Origin: Strongylocentrotus purpuratus
Taxonomy: Eukaryota > Echinodermata > Echinoidea > Camarodonta > Strongylocentrotidae
Direction of reading: 5' to 3'
DNA length: 64,000 nt
Assembly (NCBI RefSeq): GCF_000002235.5
Contig: NW_022145601.1
Coordinates: 22,423,389-22,487,388, forward strand
Positions 28,491 to 39,200 of the stretch are shown here, piece after piece. The notes under the pieces were generated by a model. The model saw only the letters and a list, made by a program, of their open reading frames with translations, ran no database searches and was not told where the DNA came from. Each line of letters begins with the position of its first letter. Positions within the stretch are counted from its first letter, which is position 1. Made by a program: the position numbers and the translations under genes.

Positions 28491-30175
28491 TAAAGGGATA
28501 GTTGAGTTCTGTTTTCAGACCGCAAATGCCTTTTTAGAAAACTACATGGGGTATGGACTATGTTGCGTGTTAACTAGTAATTCCACGTAGACTAATTCCT
28601 TTTTTTTTTTTAAATTAAACTACTAAAAAGCAGTATCCCTCCAGAAAATAAAACACTTAATAAATGATCACATTCAGACAAATTGATTATGGTTAAAAAC
28701 TGGTAATATATATTCTATAATTTCACATAAGAAACAATGATTACAGAATTATCAGAAACCTCTTCTGTCTATCTCAACAGTGACAGACAACTAAACTATC
28801 ACTAGGCCCTTGGTAGTTACTATTAATAATCAAACATAGATAACTTCCAACAGCACATTAATGTAAAGGCGACTCAACTTAGTCACTATGGTTTAAGATG
28901 AAGACAACGATGATGAAGAAGATGATGAACACAACGATGAGGAAGAGTCAGAAGACGGTCTCGTTGATGATGGTGATGAGACAGTCAATCGAATACAATA
29001 ATGATGCAGTCGAGGTCAATAGATCAACTTGCGATGCAGGTCGAAGAATCAAAATGTCAAGACAATCATATGAAGTCGATGATACAAGGTTGTCAAACAA
29101 TAATAAATGTAGGTGAGAAAAAACGTTAGATCATATAAAATGTTCTATTCTCACTGCACGGCGTATTAAAGTGTCGTCAATGCAGAACACAATTAAGAGT
29201 CAAAATGTATCTTGCAAAAAGTACAAGAACTAAATAGCACGTCCACCGTACCGGGAATGGTCCAGGGACCTAGTACTTGTATTAGTTCAATCCTCGTTGG
29301 ATACAATTTTCCAGGTACAAATAAATATCAACACAATGTATACCAATATTAAAACAGCTCACTGATCCGCACAGGAAAATCAGAAGAGCGCCAATCGCAA
29401 CTACAGCGTGATTGGTTCAAAACAAGCGCACATGTATGTTGATTAATCACGTGATCTAAAAACTTATGAATAAATACGCGTACATCTATGTTAATTCATC
29501 ATGTGATAAAAATACTAATGAATAAACATCATTCAGTAATAAATCGAGTTAAAACCAGTTCCGAGGATATGGCGTAATACCAAATCCTCGAACTCTCAAT
29601 GACTTCTAAAGCGGCCATTTTGGATTAAAAATACAATATGTATACCAGTGAATTATAAATGAATGCACTGTAACAGTAGTCGCTACACCTTCAAAGCTCA
29701 TGCTTATTGCTCTTATTTTTATCTATGACATTTCTAGTGCCCTTTTGTGACCTACATGTAAAATTGCTATGAAGGTAATTTTAGACCCCAAAATGTGTGA
29801 AATTTAGCCAATACGATCATACCAATTTAGCTCCACTGTAACAAAAACGTGGTGACCGTTAATTAATTAATTAATTAATTAAAACAATACGTGGGCCGGT
29901 TGGTTGTGCGTAAAATAACCACCACGACAAAGCCAACAAAAAATCCAATATCTGCATTGGTTGCAATACAACTTAAAAGGCGTTATTTTGTTTTTTCAAC
30001 GGCTTTTTCAAATTATTGAATATTAACGGTGGTACACAAAATAATTAATATAGAAATTGTTATATTTATGGATATTTCAGCCGTCTTCTTTCAAATTTGA
30101 CACTCAGTTTTTCATTATCTCACACAAAATTATTTTGTGTTGCGCCCTCTGCAACAGAACTCAACTATCACTTTA
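28491..30175. mobile_element. larger or interrupted copy of TIR family T1
   Basis: Ends TAAAGGGATAGTTGAGTTCT and CAGAACTCAACTATCACTTTA are inverted. The 29690-30175 portion matches the 21121-21684 element; 28560-29690 is extra, either a nested insertion or the interior of a longer parent. That extra part has no transposase I can see. It starts just after the gene B stop. Confidence 0.65.
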
Positions 30176-31970
30176 ATTCGAGAGTCCGATTTAAACGGAA
30201 AAACATGACAAGCTATATGAATAATTCACATAAAGATGTTTGAGAGTGGCGCCATGCCGCCGAAAACCGACATTCGCTGCCGACTAAAATTTGAAAGATT
30301 TTTTTACTTGATGACATGTCGCCGAAAGGTCGCCTACCTTGAGAAGATCGAGTCAAAATTACAACAAACTTCTGACGACCGTACTTCGGTTTGCAATTAC
30401 TTTTTGAAGTAACATCGAGCCGATTGAAAACCACAATGAAATTACATCGAGCAACCAAACCCCAATTAATTACAACCTAAAGGCCTGGTCACACATCGGG
30501 ACGCATGGAGGACGCACGGCCGGCGCATTGAAAATCGGAAAAAAGTCATGAGCACGAATGTTGTCAGGATTTGGGTGAAGCTAACGAGCTGATACCGAAT
30601 GCATAGCGTGTTGCTAGCGCGCTGCGCGTATACAGGGCGTGTGCTCCGCGTTTGTCTGACGTTGGTCTGTAGGCTCTGCGCATGTCTGGCGTCTAGCTTA
30701 TGGCGTGTACATTCATGCGTCGAGCTCCGCGCACACTTTTGAGCATGCTCAAAAAATCCTGACGCACACAGCGAATGACAACGAATGCATATAGCGTTGT
30801 TCCAGCGCGCTCGACGAACGAGTAACGAATGATGCCGCACACTAGCGAACGACAACGCACTGGCTATGACGACTCGGAACGCTCAGGAAAAAAAAAAATC
30901 ACAGTTTCTGACCTGTATTGCGCAATATCATATGACGTCACTGCAGGAGGCCGTAGACTCGTTTGAGAGTTTGTGTTCTAAAGGAAACTGACGCCAGGCT
31001 GACAAGAACGCGCACCCAAATAATGAATGGACTGTGGTATGAGTCTAAGCAAAAATCGTCTGATTGCGACTTCTCGGTGAAAGGGAGGGTGATTTAGCCA
31101 TTCAAATGTCTTTAAAAAGGCAAAGTATGATATTAATTGAAAAAAGATACCTTTATCCGAAAAATAATATGCACTTGATAATCCCAGAACGTTTCTGGCC
31201 ATTTCGTAAATTGTGTTACAAATTTGATATTGGTCATATCGATTTCGTTTTTGTTGTATTAAAAGTGAATCAAATCACATGTCACATTGCAAAAAAAAAA
31301 TGAGCTATGCGAAGATAATTTCATTAATTATTTGTTTCATGAGCCGTTTAAACGAGTTATCAATAGTTAAATATGGACTGTCAGGTTCTCGGGCCGTTTG
31401 TCTTCTAATTGGGCCGTTTGTCCTAAAAGAAACTGTAGTTAGTTCATTGCTGGTCTAGTAGGAGTGTCGGTCTCATGGGCATTCGGTCTATTAGGCAGTC
31501 GCATCCCAAGTAAGACGAACGAAGGGAAAGGATCAAAGACAAGACAGGATAATGACTGACCAGAAACATGGCAACAAGGTTCGCGGGTGGGGCGTAGGCA
31601 TAGAAAAACATTTCTAAGAAAGTTGGGCACCCAAATCTTTGACCGCTGGGTATATGGGAGACATAATACCAAATTAAAATGCAAACTCAATTCCAATTCA
31701 GAGGCTGCTGTTGTTCGAATGCTATTACATTTTACGTATTACGTGTTATTCATCAACATATTATATTCAGCTCTCCGTGAATTCAGCATAGGTGTTGTAA
31801 AGAAGAACATGATAGTCCACAAGAAGTTTTTAACAGAGTATTCATTATACAGGTAGTTGAAGTTGTTCAGGAGCAGTTCCTGAAAAATATATTCATGTTT
31901 ATATACAAATATCTAAATATATATGAGTTATATGGGTTATGTATTGGAATATGTTATTGTATATAATGTA
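30176..31970. other. intergenic, no gene seen
   Basis: 30245-30475 matches 11820-12060 of the gene A flank. 30480-30860 is relatively CpG-rich with repeated GCGCTGCG/CGAATG-like words and starts AAAGGCCTGGTCACAC, which resembles a transposon end, but no partner end was found. 31380-31440 has a small direct repeat GGGCCGTTTGTC. No gene recognised. Confidence 0.5.
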
Positions 31971-31971
31971 A

Positions 31972-33468
31972 TGTCTGTGATGTACTGATCATATGAGATA
32001 ATAGAATACTATTACTTCAATATGTTTGCGTGGTGTTATTTGCGTTTAAGAATATAATTCTAATTTGATGTCAATATAATATGTAAATAAATGGTCGTTG
32101 GTGATGAGTTATTTAGGATTGCTGCGTGAGTATTTTTTTTAAAACAGGTTGCAATAATTGGTCAAACTTCGTTAATATATTTGAAGAAAATTATTATTAA
32201 TATTTGATATATAAGTCGTATAATTATGTACACACCAATGTAGGCCTACATACTTGTAAATACAACCTGTCAAGACCGTTTTTATTCGGATATTCGTAGG
32301 AATGAACATAGATTGAGTAAATTACTAGAAAATGACACATGTATTCACATTGTCCTGATAGGGGCCAATGGTGTTGCTCTTACTTTAGTTAGACAATAGG
32401 AAAACTCGTGTGATGATATAAAAGGATGATAAATAGAAATACACGAAGGTTATATATATTTATATCTCATTCTAAAAGTGTGATAAGGTTTACCTAGCTA
32501 AGTAGCTATATTGTCACTGGAACAAAGTGACAGGACAGAACCGTTGGTCTATCAAGCGACAAGGGGCTTGCTTCAGACTAACAAGTCGTCGTCAGGATAG
32601 GCCTACTCCAGGGCTCCGTCTTACAAAGAGTTGATATTAATCGCAACTTAAATGCGATTGATACCAATCGCAACTATGTAGGAGATAGGGGACTGCCAAC
32701 TTGCGATTGGTTAGAGGACTTGCGACTTGATTTGGATCAATTAAGCACAACTCTATATAAAACGGGTCCTAGAACTAGAAGAAGAAGAAATACACAAACT
32801 CAACAAAGGATCTATATGTCAGTCATCGAATCGTCTTAAACACGATCACAACTACTTTCGAAGAAATATCAACTCAAGGGCAATTATTCCGATACCCCGT
32901 CTATTGAGCTATGGTCACAAATCAGAGCAGCGACCGACCGATCAGTAGCCTGCTCGGTCGCTGCTGGAATTTAGGCATCGCCCAGCGATTAGGTCGGTGC
33001 CCGGGCGGCGACGCTAAAACTTCAGCGGCGACCGAGCGATGCCCTAAAAACGAGCGGTGCCTGGGCGGCCGCCGGGCAGAATTGGTTAAAAACTCGTCGC
33101 TCGGCCGCCGAGCAGGCTACTTTTGGGTAATGTGACCATAGCATTACCCAAACATATCATGTTCGTTAATATGTAATACGGCATTGTAATTTTCGCATAT
33201 TTCAACCGGTGAGGAACAATTAAGATGATTGAAATTGCCTCGGGTTAAATTTTCGAAAGTAGTTGCGTTCGTGGTCCACTCACTTTTGGTTAAATCATAA
33301 TTATACATATGTATTTTCTAGTGTGTTTACCCTAATTTTAAAGGATTGTTTTCATGAATAAAATGTTATTTAGCCTAATAATTTGTGTTGATGTAGTCTT
33401 ATGTTTGCAAGTTGGTATACCATGGACTCAATTTCAGTACTAAAGACATTAAAAGATCCCAGCCACAG
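31972..33468. repeat. gene B 3' flank, paralogous to 12722-16045
   Basis: Collinear blocks match the gene A flank: TGTCTGTGATGTACTGATCA (31973 and 12723), the CTACATACTT-AATACAA block (about 32246 and 14349), TAAATGCGATTGATA (about 32650 and 14727), AACTACTTTCGA (about 32849 and 15271) and AAAAGATCC (about 33450 and 16019). The B copy is about half as long because several insertions are specific to A. Confidence 0.85.
32912..33138. mobile_element. GC-rich short TIR element, TA-flanked, copy-B-specific
   Basis: TA at 32910-32911 and 33139-33140 flank TGGTCAC ends; a second inverted block, GTAGCCTGCTCGG and its exact complement, lies just inside. Base composition is strikingly GC-rich (CGGTCGC, GGGCGGC repeats) against AT-rich surroundings. 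The matching gene A flank (about 15325-15345) lacks it. Confidence 0.75.
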
Positions 33469-33920
33469 GCGATGTTTGGGTCTGTTCCCCGCATTGCGAC
33501 AGTTTAAACAAAAGCTTTAAAAACAACATTTATAGAGTTTGTTCCCACCTTTATTGATATGTCGTAATATATTAATTTGAAATTATCATGCCCCCATAAA
33601 TTATTAATTCTGTTTTGTTATTACATGGTAATGACGATATTTTATTCCTTTCCTATCATTTTCCATTTCCCCTCTGTATGTGAGTGTGTATGTGAGGGGG
33701 AGGGGTGATATTGCGGGGCAACCACCTGCATTAACTTATCTGGCTAGTAAACAATGCACATACATATCAGTACACTAATTACTACTCATGATAGGTTACA
33801 AATCAAATGATTTTTCAAAGATAATAGAGGGGAGCGGGTCATGATAGCAAACATCCCTATCTAGTTGTCACTTTTTATTCTAACTAATTTTCCCTTTATG
33901 CCTCTTATTTTTCGCATGAT
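33469..33920. other. intergenic between duplication edge and BEL insertion
   Basis: AT-rich; nothing recognised apart from a short TGTGAGTGTG-type tract near 33680. Confidence 0.5.
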
Positions 33921-33925
33921 AACGA

Positions 33926-34228
33926 TGTAGAGATATCTACATATGATCCTTGAGACAATGTGGTAATTTCATGGTTCTTTGTTTATTAACACTCAACTGA
34001 ACTCCAATCAATTCCATACACCGGAATGTACAAAGTAGCAATAATAATAGTAGTTTAGTAGTTTAGTAGGTAAAACAAAGTTTTCCTTCCTTGAATCCGT
34101 GCCCACATCATATCATATCTGTAGTTTCCATGTGACAAGCCTAGCTACGTTTGTACAACAATTCCAGTCAATCTACGGTATCCTCAAAACAAAAACTAAA
34201 TTTGGCTTCTTATATCTTGATCCTTACA
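33926..34228 (-). repeat. 3' LTR of BEL/Pao element
   Basis: 303 bp, begins TGTAGAGATATCTAC and ends GATCCTTACA on the + strand; identical by eye to 42492-42794. Confidence 0.95.
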
Positions 34229-34242
34229 TTCCTCCCCCCAGT
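34229..34242 (-). other. polypurine tract next to 3' LTR
   Basis: Read on the - strand as CTGGGGGGAGGAA directly before the LTR terminus; the expected second-strand priming site of an LTR element. Confidence 0.75.
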
Positions 34243-35876
34243 TGCAGCTAGAGGATGCAACGAATAACCAAAACTTAATTGTCCACCACTGATGTAAATT
34301 AACAAAATATCAACTGTTATCTACATGTATTATCAAATGTTTACAACCATTTTCTACATATTGTCTCATAACCTAGGTAAAATTAAATTCAAACACTTTC
34401 TATTTATATAATACCTAACTGTTTCCAAAACAAATCGTAATCACAATGAGATGTAACACTTATCTCTCTATACTCTGCCAATTTCTACTATCTTAATGCA
34501 CAGAAATGACAGAATACACTAAATTCTGCAAAATCAAGCTTTATCCCTGGATTACTATAAACATTCCTGTATCAACTCAACAAAAGCATCCAATACAAAA
34601 TAATCATGAATCAATGATAACTTTAAATCAAAATATTTTCAATGTTTACTCATAGCTGTCAAACTTTTGTCAAACTTTTGTCATAATGTAATACCTATGG
34701 TAATTAAATTATCAAAAACACCATTTTCGTTATAATTGCCTTTCAAAAAATAACTCTGGAAATAAACCAGTAATATGATATCCAAACACAAGAATTGTTC
34801 TTCCAAAACAAGAATAATTAGTGGCTGTATTTACTACCTTTAACATTTTTCCTTTTGTTTTTACTTAAACATAAAACAATTTCTGAACACCTTCAATTGA
34901 ACTGAACTGATGTACATGTACATCAACATAAAAGGAACATTGAAATAACGTAGATGCACATGTACTTTCAAACAATAGAGAAAAGGAAATATTTAGCATT
35001 GTGCATAATACCATCTTCATACATGTAATACTTGTACTTCCGCTTGAACATTAACCTTGTTCTTTCTATTTGCATATATCAATCTGTCCAAAGCTAACCT
35101 GCATGACTGAAGTCACATTATGGATTGACTACTAAACACATGAAAATATCCTTGCCATTTGCACATAAAACTAAATAACATTCCTTACTTCACTTAAACA
35201 TGTTAATCCTCAATTTAAATATAACACAATCTGAACTTCCTTATAATGCTCTACACTGCAGAGTGCAGACACATATATTTAAATCTTTTCATTCATGTTA
35301 ATGTTCTGAACATCTAATAAAATGAAATTTCTAACTTTCTATGTCAACAAATACACTGTTTTCAAAACACTTTCTCCCTTTAACCCTATTTGAGTTCTCT
35401 CTTTCTGGTATGTTTTATATTAACAAAGTGTATCTGATTTTAACTCTGAGGCTAGTTCAATCATTACCTTGAACAAATTTTTAACAAAATATTCTCTTTT
35501 AATTATTTGTGTACATGTATGTTCAATCATCCTCAATTTAAACATCCCAATTGTGATAACACAAAGAAATATTGAAACTCAACAAACTTACATATATACA
35601 TGTACATGTATGAGTATAAAACATCAAATTCCAAAACGAACATTTCACAGAGTTCAACTTAAACAGTTTGAAAGTTCAATAGTTCGTTCCAGTTCATGTT
35701 CATATCCTTTATCGTTCTTGCAAAGCATAAACAATATTCGGTGCTGACTTATCATAATTAAATGTCTTAAATTGACATCCTTTCATGGAAGCGTCCTCTC
35801 TTGAAATCACGTAAAACTTTGCTCTCTTGCAATTCGCGTGTTGACAAAATCATCCTGTGTAAATTCGCGACTTGAC

Positions 35877-36012
35877 ATATGTTGATCCAATGCAAATTCG
35901 CGATAAAACATATATTAATCCAATACAAATTCGCGATTAAACATGTGTTGATCCAATGCAAATTCGCGATAAAACATGTGTTGATCCAATGCAAATTCGC
36001 TATTAAACATGA
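35877..36012 (-). repeat. about 33-bp tandem repeat, four units, BEL 3' non-coding region
   Basis: Units built on GTTGATCCAATGCAAATTCG followed by CGATAAAACAT, about four copies with small differences. It lies between the gag-pol end and the 3' LTR. Confidence 0.85.
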
Positions 36013-36268
36013 TTTGATCCTGTATTGGCTCATTATCACAAATGATTACCAATTATTAGCCAAAGGGCTATTAATATTTTACTTTTCACTTTAACACAAA
36101 CACAAAATTTCACTGGCGCTCTGAATTCCACTTGTTCGCTTGATCCAAACACAAATTGCTTCATTTGCTTGATATCCTCCTCCAATAATGATTCAAAGCA
36201 CATCCACTTAAAGGCACTTTCACATATTATACATGTAGATCCTTTCATAAATTTGAGACAAACTCCAT

Positions 36269-39200
36269 TCAAATTTCCTGCTCCAGTAGAATACACAACT
36301 TGGTTACTGGCCTTACTAGCGATGTTGTTGCAGTTTTCACTTTCGCTCTGCGGACGAACCCCTTGTTGTCTGGCATAACCTCTTGCACTCGGGCCATGGA
36401 CCAGGAACATCTGTGCGCTGTTTCGTCTATGACGAGTACAATGTCCCCCACCTGAAGGTTACGACTTGGCTGCAGCCACTTTTGTCGGCGTTGTAGAGAA
36501 GGCAGGTACTCTCGCACCCACCTCTTCCAGAATAGGTCTGCCAAGTACTGCATCTGTTTCCACCGCTTCTTTGCGTAGATGTCCTTGTCGTCGAAGATCC
36601 CTGGAGGTAGCGTCGTTGAACCCTTCATAGTCAGCAAGCTGTTTGGTGAGATTACATCCAGATCATTTGGGTTGTCTGAACATCGGGTAAGAGGCCTACT
36701 ATTTATGACGGCCTCCACTTCACACATAAGTGTATGGAGCTGCTCCTCGTTCTGGTAGGACTTTAGATACTGCTCTCTCATGACTGCACACAATATCTTT
36801 CTGACTGTTCTAATTTGGCGTTCCCATACTCCCCCCTGATGGGAAGCAGCAGGAGGATTGAAATGCCATTTCATGCCATGGTTTGCATGAAAGTTGATCA
36901 GCTGGTCTTGATTCAGCTCCTTTAATGCCTGCTTCAGTTCCCTCTCAGCTCCTACTAAATTTGTACCATTATCCGAGAACATCTCTTTCATAGGTCCTCG
37001 GCGGCTGATGAAGCGACGAATAGCCTCAATACAGGAGCTTGTGTCTAGACTCGATGCAACTTCAATGTGCACCCCTCTGCAGGACAGGCATGTGAAGATT
37101 ACGCCATATCTTTTCCTTATGCTTCTTCCACACTTTATTTCAAAAGGACCAAAATAGTCCATGCCAACTCTGGTGAACGCCGGCTCGTCACTCTGAACTC
37201 GACTTCTTGGAAGTTCTGCCATTTTCTGATGACCAGCCTTTCCTTGGTTCTTTCTGCAAATGATGCATTTCCTTGCTATGTTTCGTGCTAAAACTCCAGC
37301 TCCTACCACCCAGAATTTCTGTCGTAATTCAGCTACCATGTGATTTTGTCCCTGATGACCAACTCTCCTATGGATGTATTGCATTAAAAGAGTGGTTACA
37401 TGATGCTTCTTTGGTAGGATGTATTGATGTTTAGCACTGCTTGGAATCTGGGCATTCTGCAACCTTCCACCTACTTGAAGTAACCCATTGCTCAATTCTG
37501 GATCAAGGTTACTAAGGGTAGAGCGTTTTGGTACTCCTTTCTCTTCTCCGTGACCAGCCAGTCGTTTCATTTCCTCTGGGAATGATTCAAGTTGCAATTG
37601 TTTAACAATTGCGACTTCGGCATCTTTAATGTCCTTATTTGTCAGGCTGAACATTTCACTGGAATTGCCATCTATTCCTTTCCCCTTTCCTTGTAGCATT
37701 TTCTTGAACTTCAATATCCAGGCAACTCCTCGTTTCAGCTTATCCCAATCAGAATAGTGCGACAGGAGTGCACTTATTGGATCCTCTTTGTTTATCATTG
37801 TGGCATGAATGTGAGTCTCATCCAAATCTCCTGACATAGTATCATCAGCTTTCTCCATTCTTGCTGGAGCTTTCACACCCTCAGATGGCCATATTTCTTC
37901 AGACCGCTTTAGGAATTCTGGGCCTTCAAACCATTCCTTCTTCTTGGTTAGTTCACTGGCATCCAATCCCCTGGATGCATGATCTGCCGGGTTTAACTTG
38001 GTAGGAATGTACTTCCACTGATTTGTCTCTGATCCATCTCGGATGATACTCAGTCTGTTTGTCACAAATACTGGATATCTGGCAGTTTCGTTGGCAATGT
38101 ATTTCAGAACTGTTTGACTGTCCGTCCAAAATACTGTCTCATCCAACTCCATATTCATTTCCCTCTTGATCATACTGTCTTGCTTTACTGCGAGTGTTGC
38201 AGCAGTTAACTCCATCTTAACAATAGTGTGAGGCTTCAGTGGGGCAACCCTGGCTTTGGCTGTCAAAAATGCCACATGAACCTCTTCATTCTCATCTGTC
38301 TGTCTCAAGTAGGTCACAACACCATAGCCATCCATGCTAGCATCGGCAAAGTGGTGCAGCTGTCTGTTTGTTACTATACCAAAGTTCTTTGGTTTTAGAC
38401 ATCTTTCAGTCTTCACCTGGTCAAGATTTTGTAGCTCATTCATCCAATGTTCCCATTCCATTTTCTGCTTTTCAGGGATTGACTGGTCCCAGTCCAATTT
38501 AGCTTGGCACAATTCTTGCAGAATTATCTTAGCCTTCAGAACGAATGGTGCTGCTAGCCCGAAGGGATCATAGACTGAGCTCATTACTGATAGGATGTTT
38601 CGGCGAGTAGCCTTTCTTGACATTTCTTTCAATTTGAAGCCTAACTGGTCATTTTCTGGATCCCATCTCACACCAAGAGCTCGTTCAGTTGGAAGAACTT
38701 CCCTTTGTAAGTCCAAATCCTTCAATTCAACGGCATGTTCCTCCTTTGGAATGGAATCCAAGACCTCTCGTCTGTTGCTTGACCATTTGGTTAACTTGAA
38801 GCCTCCCTTGGACAACACTTGTCTTAATGATTCAGCTAGATCAATGCCTTCTTGGGGTGTTGATACTGACTTCAGAAAATCATCAACGTAAAAGTCTTTC
38901 TGTATGGCATCTAGGACTTCTTCCTTTGCACAACCTTCATTGTCCTTTGCTGTTCTTTTCAGTGCATAATTCGAACAACTGGGAGAAGATGTAGCCCCAA
39001 AAAGATGGACTAGCATTCTGTAGGCTACTGGCTCTTTGGTGATATCCCCCTCAGGCCACCACAAGTAACGCAGCATGTCGCATTGGTCTGGTGTAACTTT
39101 CACCTGATAGAACATAGACTGTATATCTGCCATTATAGCCACTTTCTCTTTCCTCCATCTGAGGAGAACACCAAGCAATCTGTTGGTTAGATCTGGTCCT

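Noticed and set aside
30466-30855. 129-codon - strand frame rich in Arg/Ser/Cys in a CpG-rich patch
   Set aside because: Low-complexity repeated words, no start context, no splice logic, no recognised domain.
36036-36410. 124-codon - strand frame at the end of gag-pol, considered as an envelope or accessory gene
   Set aside because: It overlaps the pol C-terminus in another frame, has no signal peptide or membrane segment, and does not resemble a known envelope.
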